Below the pieces are notes generated by a model. The model saw nothing but the letters and a program-made list of their open reading frames with translations, ran no database searches and was not told where the DNA came from. From contig NZ_CP079195.1 of the NCBI RefSeq assembly GCF_019263805.1, forward strand, positions 58,501-122,500: a DNA stretch of 64,000 nucleotides. Direction: 5' to 3'. A program made the position numbers and the translations under genes. Shown here one piece after another: positions 1 to 8,249 of the stretch (the stretch's first letter is position 1; the number at the start of each line of letters is the position of its first letter). The stretch is from Polaribacter sp. NJDZ03 (GTDB lineage Bacteria > Bacteroidota > Bacteroidia > Flavobacteriales > Flavobacteriaceae).

Positions 1-556
1 TTGCAGCCGTTGTATTATGTGTAAAAGAATGACTTGTTTTAGAGTTAGTAGCATTTATATATGTTGTTTTATTAGCTACAGAAACAGGGGGTGCAGTTTG
101 AGAAATAGTAGCACTTGATGCCGTCGTTAAATCGTTTGTAGCTACAGGGTCTATTCTATCTAATGCATTTGTATTAGTAAGATAGAGTTGTTTTGTAACT
201 GTAGTTTGAGAGATCGATGCTGCAGTATACGCTGTTTTATAGCCCAAAAAGTTTACAGAAGGATTAAAATGGGGGGCTACCGTAGATGGTTCACTCCTAT
301 ATATAAGAGGAGTCGTTGAGGTAGAAGATGTGATTTTTTCTACTTCAGAAAAATTAGTGTCTATTTCTGTTTTTCCTTTTACGTGATGAGGATGTCTAAG
401 TTTAATACTATTTGGTGTGGCTGTTGTTTGTGCAGTTGTATTTTGTAAAGCCAATAGAGCAAACATTAAAAAAGTATGTAGCATAAACTTATAGATGCTG
501 AATTTAGTAGTAACTTTTAAAGAAATACTAGTTTTGTTAAAATAAAGCTGTTTCAT
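1..556 (-). CDS. Secreted protein, 5' part only (runs off the left edge)
   Basis: An open frame reads leftward from an ATG at 556 to the window edge without a stop, about 185 residues. The N-terminus (MKQLYFNKTSISLK...) has a long polar region, then a hydrophobic stretch (FMLHTFLMFALLALQ) ending in NTTAQ, which looks like a signal peptide cut near residue 43. A second in-frame ATG at 484 (residue 25) would give a more ordinary signal-peptide length and may be the real start. The visible mature part is rich in Ser, Thr and Asn and shows no domain I recognise. Its neighbours are T9SS cargo genes, so export is likely, but the C-terminus that would carry a sorting domain lies outside the window. 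Function unknown. Confidence 0.6.
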   Translation of the reverse strand, partial: MKQLYFNKTSISLKVTTKFSIYKFMLHTFLMFALLALQNTTAQTTATPNSIKLRHPHHVKGKTEIDTNFSEVEKITSSTSTTPLIYRSEPSTVAPHFNPSVNFLGYKTAYTAASISQTTVTKQLYLTNTNALDRIDPVATNDLTTASSATISQTAPPVSVANKTTYINATNSKTSHSFTHNTTAA

Positions 557-1468
557 AATTTTTTTTATATTAATCACACTAAAAATGCTCATATTATATA
601 ACTATGAACATAAAATTTATTTTCGCACGTTTAACTTAACCATAACTAAATTCTATAGGAATATGGATAGGTTTCACATAACTGTATTACACCATTTTTT
701 AAAGGTGTGTTTTTTGTGGGGGAAAAAAATGTAGGGGTTTTTCTATATAATAAATAAATAGAAGTGCGAAATTATATATAGTATTTTAAATAGAAATTAA
801 TTTTAAAAAGTATTTTATTAAAACTTCTTTCATATCACTACGCACTTACTACTCATTTAGTGTTTTCTTATTGATATTGGTGTTTTTATTGTGTTTATTT
901 GTAGAGTGTAGTACTCAATTTATTTTAATAATTAATTATTAAAATTGATCTTTTAGAATATTTTAAAAATTAAAATTGATCTTTTTTTTAGATGAATTTT
1001 AATAAATAAGCAGAGTCTTTTTTTAGCTTTTGAATTGCTTTTTTGTGTTACGAGAAATTGCAGTGATTGCAGTTATTTTGACTTTGATTTGAAGGACTAT
1101 ATTTTGAGGAATAAAGAATAATTTTTTAACTATGAAAGCGCTTAAAAAAGAATAAGGAATAGTCTTTTGAATAATTGTTTGTGTATTTAATGTTTTGCTA
1201 AGGTTATGTTTATGTTTTTTGATTAAATATTAGATATTTAATAGGTTAAAGTTTGTTTTTATGAAAAAAAATATATATTATTGATATGTCTAATCAAATT
1301 TACTAAATTAGTCTTTAGAGGTTTATGTAAGATATTTTAAGATAATTGCTATGTTATTTTACTAAAATAAGAACAAACATCATTGTGTAGTTATTTTAGG
1401 TAAGAATTATATTTTAACCTTAAGTAATGGTATAAATAAGTTTATGAATTTTTTAATCCCCCGTAAAA
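557..1468. other. Long AT-rich intergenic region between divergent genes
   Basis: About 0.9 kb separates the leftward secreted-protein gene from the rightward truncated gene copy. I see no convincing ORF, RNA gene or terminator. A 17-nt direct repeat (ATTAAAATTGATCTTTT) occurs at 938-954 and 969-985. The region must hold the promoters of both flanking genes, but no exact TAnnTTTG box at a sensible distance stood out. Confidence 0.5.
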
Positions 1469-1690
1469 ATGAAAAGAAAAACAACTCAAAAATGGTTTAC
1501 CCTTTTATTCGTTTTAAGTATTTTAAATACTTTTGCAGAGAATAATAAACAGGTGAAAAGGCTTACTAACAAGTCTACAACGACTAAAACAACACTTACT
1601 GTTGATATTCTTGGTAAACCTCCGGAGAACCAAGTAGTATCTTTTATTAATAATCACACTTTTCTTAAGTTTGGTTATGATAGCAAGTAG
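1469..1690 (+). pseudogene. Truncated tandem copy of the 5' end of the downstream T9SS gene
   Basis: This 73-codon frame begins MKRKTTQKWFTLLFVLSIL, almost the same as the start of the 2043-residue protein at 1929 (MKTKTTQKWFTFLFILSII). Similarity continues more weakly to about residue 60 (PPENQVVSFIN against LPKNVIVPLVN), after which this copy stops at TAG. The leader is copied too: both starts follow a stretch like TTTTTTAATCCCCCG or TTTTTTAATTCCCCG a few bases before ATG. It encodes a signal peptide and a short tail only. It is most simply the remnant of a tandem duplication or of a degraded paralogue. A short secreted peptide or a recombination donor for the neighbour cannot be excluded. 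Confidence 0.6.
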
Positions 1691-1928
1691 CAAATGCCCT
1701 TCTATTGTAGGTCAATAAGACAATGCATAGAGTGCTATAGTTACTATAATAGGTAATTTACAAGTGTTTAAAAAGTTTTAGTACTTATAAGATACTTACT
1801 CAATTATTTATTAAAATTCAAATAACATAATCGTTAGAATAATTATTCTCAGGATAAAATTATAGGTATATAATTTTAATCTAGAGGAACAATATACAAA
1901 AGTTTATAATTTTTTAATTCCCCGAAAA

Positions 1929-4900
1929 ATGAAAACCAAAACAACTCAAAAATGGTTCACCTTTTTATTCATTTTAAGCATCATAAATGTTTATGCTACC
2001 AATGATAAAGGTTTAAAAGGTCTTACAGATGATAAGGCAAAAACAACAAAAACTCTTGCAGTAAATACCATTATAGATCTGCCTAAAAATGTAATTGTAC
2101 CTTTAGTTAATGGTACTGGAAATTTTAGTGGGGTAACTGCAGATGGTTCCGGAACTTCTTGCATACCAGCAACTTTTGTAACACCAGAAATATGTACACA
2201 TGACTGGACTGGAGATGGAGCAGATGCTGTAGATAATAATACAACTACTAATTCTACTTCTACATTAGCGACTGTATTAGGAACTAATACATTAACAATT
2301 ACAGCACCTTCTGCATTAGGAGATTTTCCTGCAGGAACTTATGCTGGTTTTAATATTGGAACATCAGTAGGTGTGGGGAGTACAATACAAATTAAATTAT
2401 ATAAGGATGGTAACTCATCAGCAGTAGCTACTTATACTCCTTCGAGTGATGTATTATCACTTAATTTAGGTTTTGGTTCAAGTGCAAATATTGGTTTTGT
2501 ATCTCCAGTTGCTTTTGATGAAATGAGAATTTCTGTAGGTGGTTTGGTTACAACTTTAGTTGTGAACTATCCGTTTGTGAAAATTTATAAAGACACAAGT
2601 AGTGCTTTATCTTGTAATACAATGTCTGAAGTTTCTGTAGGAAAAGGTTATGCTATGGAAGTAGATGATGTTGGTCAGGTTGGTGTTAGTCTTAATCTTC
2701 TAGGTACAACAGGTATTAACCCAGAAAATGTATTAGATGGTAACGCTAGCACTCATGCTAATTTAACAGGAGGTGTACTTTCTGTAGGAGTATTAAGAAC
2801 GGTATATTTATCAGTAAAAAAACAAAGAGATTTTCAAACTAGTGCAGTAGTTCCTTTTGCAGGAGGTACTTATGCAGGTTTTAATATAACTACAAATGCT
2901 GCTGTGGATTTAAGTGTGTTAAGTACATTAAAAATTACCACTTATTTAGGTAATGTAGAACAACAGTCTATAAATATTACTGATGCTCTTGTGGGACTTC
3001 CGCTTTTAACAAGTGCTACAAGAAATGTAGGTTTTGTAACAGATGTAACTAAGCCTTATGATGAAATTAAAATTGAGCTTTCAGATACCGTTGGTGTTAG
3101 TTTAGGTGATTTTAATGTAAATTATCCTGTTATAAAAGAATATTGTAGTAATACAGATACTTTAGATTGTAATACGCAAGTAGCTTTGACAAATACAGAT
3201 TATCCGGTAGAAATTAAGACAGTAGGTACTGGTTTAGTAAGCGCAGGTGTTAATATAGGTGGTTTGGAGAATATTATAAATTCAGACACAGAAGATTATG
3301 CAGAATTAGGTTTAAATATAGATCTTTTAGGAGCTTTAGAAATTGGTGTTTACGATGTTTTAGACAATTATGTAGCTACAACAACGAACCCTTATTATGT
3401 AGGATTTGTAATAGAATCAGAATCTCTTGTAGCAATAGATGTATTAAGTAATACCACTATTTCTACTTATTTAAATGGAACTTTGGTAGAGTCTAAGTCT
3501 GGAGGTCCTCTTTTAGTAGGTGCTCCTTTGTTAGCTTCAGAAAACAAACAAACTATTGGTTTTTCTGCTACACAAACTTTTGATGAGGTTCGTATTAAAT
3601 TTGCAGCGCCATTAGCAGCAGTTAATTTAGGTACCATTAAAATTTACAATAGCTTTATTCAAAAAATGTGTTCAACAACTTTAGAGTGTAATACTTCTTA
3701 CGCTTTAAACGCACCAACGTTTTCTACCTATATAGATTTTAAACAAACAGGTGTTTCAGGATTAGCGTGTGTAGGTTGTAGTGTTGCTAATGCAGATAAC
3801 GTAATAACAAGTGACGATACAGATTATGCAACAATTAATATTTTAGCAAGTGTTGGTGGATCAGCTAGTTTAGCAGTAAGGGATGCAACGAATAGTTTTC
3901 CTGCAGGATCATATGCTGGTTTCTCACTAAATTTTAATGATGCTTTAGTAAGCTTAAGTATTTTACAAAATAGTTTAACGATTACTACTTTAAGTGCTAC
4001 TGGAGTAGAGTTGGAGTCTAGTACCGCAGGTAACTTAATCGGGTTAGAGTTGTTAACAAATATTATTGGGGTATCTGGTTCTGGAGATCTTAATCTTGGC
4101 TTTAAAACGACGCAGGCTTATTCAGGAATAAAAATTTCTGCTTCAGCATTGGTAGGTGTTTCTTTAGATAATGAAATTAAAGTTTTTGGAGCTTTCGTAG
4201 ATACAAGAGGAGCTACAGAAGGAAGTTTTGCTAGTTGTTTAGTCGATACAGATAATGATGGAATTGATGATAGTTTAGATATTGATGATGATAATGATGG
4301 TATTATAGATATTATAGAGAATGGTAATTGTCCGATTGAAGATAAAGTAGAAATTGTAGAATTGTATAGTGAAGACTTTGGTACAGGTACCGGAAGATCA
4401 GATAATCCTTATATTTTAAATCATTTTTATGACACTGGGGGAGCTATTCCAGATGGTTCTTATGCTGTTGTATCTTCATTAAATTCTGGTTTAGGGCATT
4501 ACAACCGTACAGATCAAAATGGAAATTTAGATGCAAATATAGATGAGTTTAATGGTCCTACAGGAGGTTCATCAAGCGGTAGGTATTTGTCTATTAACAT
4601 GATTAATGAAGGAAATAAGGAGTTTTATCGTCATACTCTTAATAATTTAGTTATTGGTGCAGATTATAGATTTCGTTTAGATATGTCTGGATTATGCAAT
4701 GGATGTCCTGATACACCTATTTTTAGATTAGAAGTACAAGATAGTAGTGGAACAACTTTAAAAACTGCTTCTTCGGTAGGAGTAACTAATAATGATGAGT
4801 GGGAAAGGGTTATTTTAGATTTTACAGGTAGTACTGATGAGGTAGATATTGTAATTTATAATGATCAACCTAATGGTGGGGCAGGTAATGATGTTGGGGT

Positions 4901-7900
4901 AGATAATATTGTTTTTAGTGTTTTACAATGCCCTGCAGAATTTAATGATGAAGATAATGATGGTATTATAAATAGTTTAGACTTAGATTCTGATGGGGAT
5001 GGGTGTCCAGATGTTATGGAGGCAGGCGTACCTGGTATTTTAAAAACGACAAATGTAACCAATGGTAACGGAACAGATGTTTCTGCAAATACTACAACAA
5101 GTGTGGCTAACTCAGTGATAGATATATCTATTACTGGTCAAGAAGTTGGTAGTAACGGTTTAGTAGCAAGTATAGAAACAGATGATACTGCAAGAGCAAT
5201 TACCATTTATCCATCAACTTATATAACGTACGCCTTGGATAAAAGCATTAAAGCGTGCGGAACAGCAATGATTACGCAAGTATATCAAACAGCTGCAGAA
5301 CGATGGATAGAAGTAACAAATATTGATCTTATTAATAGCGTTGCTCCAAATACGGCAAATATTGCTTTCTTTAAAAATACGGCTGCTCCATTAGGCATAA
5401 TACCAACGGAAGAAGTTACAAATAGTTCATTTATTGGTCCTGGAGAATCTGTATTAATAGCTTCTAAGACTGTTGCTAACAAATTAACAACTGCTTTAGA
5501 GATTATTAATACCGCTGCTACAGATTTTAGTGAAGCAGATGACATTATTGCATTAACAAAAGGTACAGGTTTAAAAGCTTGGAATTTAAGAACAGATGCA
5601 ATAAAAGACATTGTAGATAATACAAGTTATGTGCGTATAGATAATGTATCGTCACCAAACAGAGACGTAACACCTTCTGAGTGGGTTGCATTTATAGACG
5701 ATAATATTATTACCTATACAGATTTAGCAAATGATGCTGCTGATGTTAATGATGAACGTCATGCGCATGCTCCATTATTATCAGAAATTACAACAACAAG
5801 TGTTTCGGAAGATGCTAATATAAAGCCAGGGTTGCATAGGTTTGGTTTAACAGATAGAATAAGTGGAGATTGGTCTAACGGTAATCCAGATAGGTCTAGA
5901 GAGGTGAAAATTTCGGAAAATTACAATCATGGAGAAAAATTAAGTGCACGTAAATTAGAAGTTACAAGTGGTAGTGTGTTTAGTGTTACAGATCATTTAT
6001 TAGTAGTAACTAATAACATTGTTTTAGATGGGCAAATTAGGTTAATAAGTGCAGATGAAACTAACAAAGCGCAATTAGTACAAACACATGAAGGTACTCG
6101 TCAAATTACAGGTTCTGGTAAGTTATTGGTAGATCAAAAATCTATGGTACCTAGTATGTATAGATATAACTACATGAGTTCTCCTGTAAATACTTTTGGA
6201 CAAACTACTTATACTATAGAAAGCGTTTTAAAAGATGGATCCAATGTTTTAGATGCTACTTCTACAATAGGTACTCAAATAGCAAAAGATATAACTTTTA
6301 TAAGTGGCTATAATGGTACTTGGAGTACAGATCCTATTTCTATAGCAGATTACTGGGTGTATACTTATGCCAATGGTAATGGAGGTAGATCTAATTGGGA
6401 ACATAAATACAAAAATGAAGAAATTTCTGAGACGGATGGTTTTATTTTTAAAGGACCAGATCATGAGCAAAACTATACTTTTGTAGGTACTCCAAAAGAT
6501 GGAGATATGAGCACAACAGTTGGGGCAAATGAATCTTATTTAGTAGGAAACCCTTTTGCAGGAGCAATAAGTGCAAAGAAATTTATAGAAGATAATATAG
6601 ATGATGCAACAGGTTCTATAACAGGTGATTTATATTTCTGGGAACATGCAGGAGAAGAAAGTGGCTCAGGAACCGCAGGGCATAATTTTGGTGGCTACAT
6701 TGGTGGTTATGCTATTAGAAATATTTCTATGGGATTATCTGCTAATCAGGTAATGAGCAATAATGGTTCAGAGTCGGTAATTAGTGTGGTTCAAGCGGAG
6801 ACTTGTATTCCTTTTGATGGAGCTATTTTATATACAGATCCTGTTAATATAGGGGTTAGTGGTTTACGTTTAACGTCATTTAATGAAGGTTTTTCTTATG
6901 AAAGTTCTATTAATGCAGATAAAATTTATTTTTCTTATAAGAGTATCGGAGATATTCCAATAAGTCTTCAGGTAAACGAGGGAGTTGTACAAGAGCTTCA
7001 ATTAGTTTCTTCTGGAGTAGATCAATATTCAGAAGCTAATTTTCAAGCAGATGTTAAAGTAGGAGATATCATTAAAATTAAGTACTCTAGTCAGTCTACA
7101 GTAGGCTTATATTTAGATTTATTTACTTTAAAAGGGCGTGTTACAACTAAAGGAGCTCCTTCTTTAGGAGATGGAAATTATCATGAGCCTAAAGCATATA
7201 TTGCTATGGGGCAAGGGTTTTTTGTTGATGGAGATTCCGATGGAGGTACTATTAATTTTAATAACTCTCAAAGAGAATATATAAAAGAAGGAGATGAGTC
7301 TATTTTCTATAAAAGTAATAATGATTCTAAAGAAAAAACTATAACTGTAAATAAACTTCCGGTAATTAAGTTGGGTATGGATTATGTAAATGAAGAAGGT
7401 TTAGGATTGCACAGACAAATAGGAATTTCATTTAAACATAACAATTCTTTTGGATATGAAAAAGGGTATGATGCTGCAATGTTAGATGTTGGAGAAACAG
7501 ATATTTACTGGAAATTCCCTAATAATGATGATAAATACGCTATTACTGGAGTACAAGCTATTACAGACGATCTAGAAGTTCCTTTATTTGTTTCTTTAGT
7601 TAAAAATGGTACTGTATCTATTGGTGTAGATGAATGGGAAGCTATTAATAGAGATGTATTTATAAAAGACAAATTAACAGGTAAAGCTTACTTAATTAAT
7701 AATGGAAAATTCTCGTTAACCTTATCTGCCGGAAACTATACAGATCGTTTTTTCTTAACATTTAAAGAAAGTGACGCCACGGTTTTAGATGTTTCAGACA
7801 ATGCTATTGTTTTAAATAAAAACATTACTGTTTTCTTAGATAATACTACTCAGGAAATAGTAATTAATAACAATGATAATTTACAACTGAAAACAGTGAA

Positions 7901-8060
7901 GTTGTTTAACCTTTTAGGGCAAACAATTGGTCAATGGAACAACTTAGAACAAGAAACTAAGCAACAGCGATTAAAAACAAGTAAATTATCTGATGCTATT
8001 TATATTATTAATATAGAAACAGAAAACGGTAAAGTTTCTAAGAAAGTGATTTTAGATTAG
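1929..8060 (+). CDS. Giant T9SS-secreted surface protein (2043 aa), four internal repeats, type A sorting domain
   Basis: The signal peptide (TTQKWFTFLFILSIINVYA) is followed by four repeats of about 140-190 residues up to about residue 765. The repeats share phrases such as FPAGTYAGFN / FPAGSYAGFS, a 'CNT' segment and a 'FDEMRIS / YDEIKIE' strand. Two calcium-binding thrombospondin type 3-like segments (DTDNDGIDDSLDIDDDNDG near 770 and EDNDGIINSLDLDSDGDG near 1009) bracket a jelly-roll-like segment that could bind carbohydrate. A lamin-tail-like stretch (MITQVYQTAAERWIEVTN) starts near 1110. A long C-terminal module follows, ending in a T9SS type A sorting domain (VKLFNLLGQTIGQWNN ... ISKKVILD-like end). 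The last ~600 residues match the arrangement of the protein at 16287. The likely role is an adhesin or surface-matrix protein; no catalytic motif is visible. The gene is single, with a strong terminator after it. Confidence 0.85.
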   Translation: MKTKTTQKWFTFLFILSIINVYATNDKGLKGLTDDKAKTTKTLAVNTIIDLPKNVIVPLVNGTGNFSGVTADGSGTSCIPATFVTPEICTHDWTGDGADAVDNNTTTNSTSTLATVLGTNTLTITAPSALGDFPAGTYAGFNIGTSVGVGSTIQIKLYKDGNSSAVATYTPSSDVLSLNLGFGSSANIGFVSPVAFDEMRISVGGLVTTLVVNYPFVKIYKDTSSALSCNTMSEVSVGKGYAMEVDDVGQVGVSLNLLGTTGINPENVLDGNASTHANLTGGVLSVGVLRTVYLSVKKQRDFQTSAVVPFAGGTYAGFNITTNAAVDLSVLSTLKITTYLGNVEQQSINITDALVGLPLLTSATRNVGFVTDVTKPYDEIKIELSDTVGVSLGDFNVNYPVIKEYCSNTDTLDCNTQVALTNTDYPVEIKTVGTGLVSAGVNIGGLENIINSDTEDYAELGLNIDLLGALEIGVYDVLDNYVATTTNPYYVGFVIESESLVAIDVLSNTTISTYLNGTLVESKSGGPLLVGAPLLASENKQTIGFSATQTFDEVRIKFAAPLAAVNLGTIKIYNSFIQKMCSTTLECNTSYALNAPTFSTYIDFKQTGVSGLACVGCSVANADNVITSDDTDYATINILASVGGSASLAVRDATNSFPAGSYAGFSLNFNDALVSLSILQNSLTITTLSATGVELESSTAGNLIGLELLTNIIGVSGSGDLNLGFKTTQAYSGIKISASALVGVSLDNEIKVFGAFVDTRGATEGSFASCLVDTDNDGIDDSLDIDDDNDGIIDIIENGNCPIEDKVEIVELYSEDFGTGTGRSDNPYILNHFYDTGGAIPDGSYAVVSSLNSGLGHYNRTDQNGNLDANIDEFNGPTGGSSSGRYLSINMINEGNKEFYRHTLNNLVIGADYRFRLDMSGLCNGCPDTPIFRLEVQDSSGTTLKTASSVGVTNNDEWERVILDFTGSTDEVDIVIYNDQPNGGAGNDVGVDNIVFSVLQCPAEFNDEDNDGIINSLDLDSDGDGCPDVMEAGVPGILKTTNVTNGNGTDVSANTTTSVANSVIDISITGQEVGSNGLVASIETDDTARAITIYPSTYITYALDKSIKACGTAMITQVYQTAAERWIEVTNIDLINSVAPNTANIAFFKNTAAPLGIIPTEEVTNSSFIGPGESVLIASKTVANKLTTALEIINTAATDFSEADDIIALTKGTGLKAWNLRTDAIKDIVDNTSYVRIDNVSSPNRDVTPSEWVAFIDDNIITYTDLANDAADVNDERHAHAPLLSEITTTSVSEDANIKPGLHRFGLTDRISGDWSNGNPDRSREVKISENYNHGEKLSARKLEVTSGSVFSVTDHLLVVTNNIVLDGQIRLISADETNKAQLVQTHEGTRQITGSGKLLVDQKSMVPSMYRYNYMSSPVNTFGQTTYTIESVLKDGSNVLDATSTIGTQIAKDITFISGYNGTWSTDPISIADYWVYTYANGNGGRSNWEHKYKNEEISETDGFIFKGPDHEQNYTFVGTPKDGDMSTTVGANESYLVGNPFAGAISAKKFIEDNIDDATGSITGDLYFWEHAGEESGSGTAGHNFGGYIGGYAIRNISMGLSANQVMSNNGSESVISVVQAETCIPFDGAILYTDPVNIGVSGLRLTSFNEGFSYESSINADKIYFSYKSIGDIPISLQVNEGVVQELQLVSSGVDQYSEANFQADVKVGDIIKIKYSSQSTVGLYLDLFTLKGRVTTKGAPSLGDGNYHEPKAYIAMGQGFFVDGDSDGGTINFNNSQREYIKEGDESIFYKSNNDSKEKTITVNKLPVIKLGMDYVNEEGLGLHRQIGISFKHNNSFGYEKGYDAAMLDVGETDIYWKFPNNDDKYAITGVQAITDDLEVPLFVSLVKNGTVSIGVDEWEAINRDVFIKDKLTGKAYLINNGKFSLTLSAGNYTDRFFLTFKESDATVLDVSDNAIVLNKNITVFLDNTTQEIVINNNDNLQLKTVKLFNLLGQTIGQWNNLEQETKQQRLKTSKLSDAIYIINIETENGKVSKKVILD

Positions 8061-8094
8061 AAAACAAGAAGAGATAAGTATTTGGTGTTTATTT

Positions 8095-8140
8095 AATAAT
8101 CCCAATTGATTTTAATATTAAATCAATTGGGATTATTTTT
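8095..8140 (+). terminator. Rho-independent terminator after the giant T9SS gene
   Basis: A perfect 18-bp stem (AATAATCCCAATTGATTT at 8095-8112, complement at 8120-8137) is followed by a T-rich run. It lies 35 nt after the stop codon at 8060 and before the recG promoter region. Confidence 0.85.
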
Positions 8141-8249
8141 TGTTTTTAGCATTGTAAATACATCGATAAATTTTATCAGCTTCAAAAATTAATTTTTTAT
8201 ACTTTATTCTTATTGATTTCTGTATTTTCGTTCTTTATATTTTTTAAAA

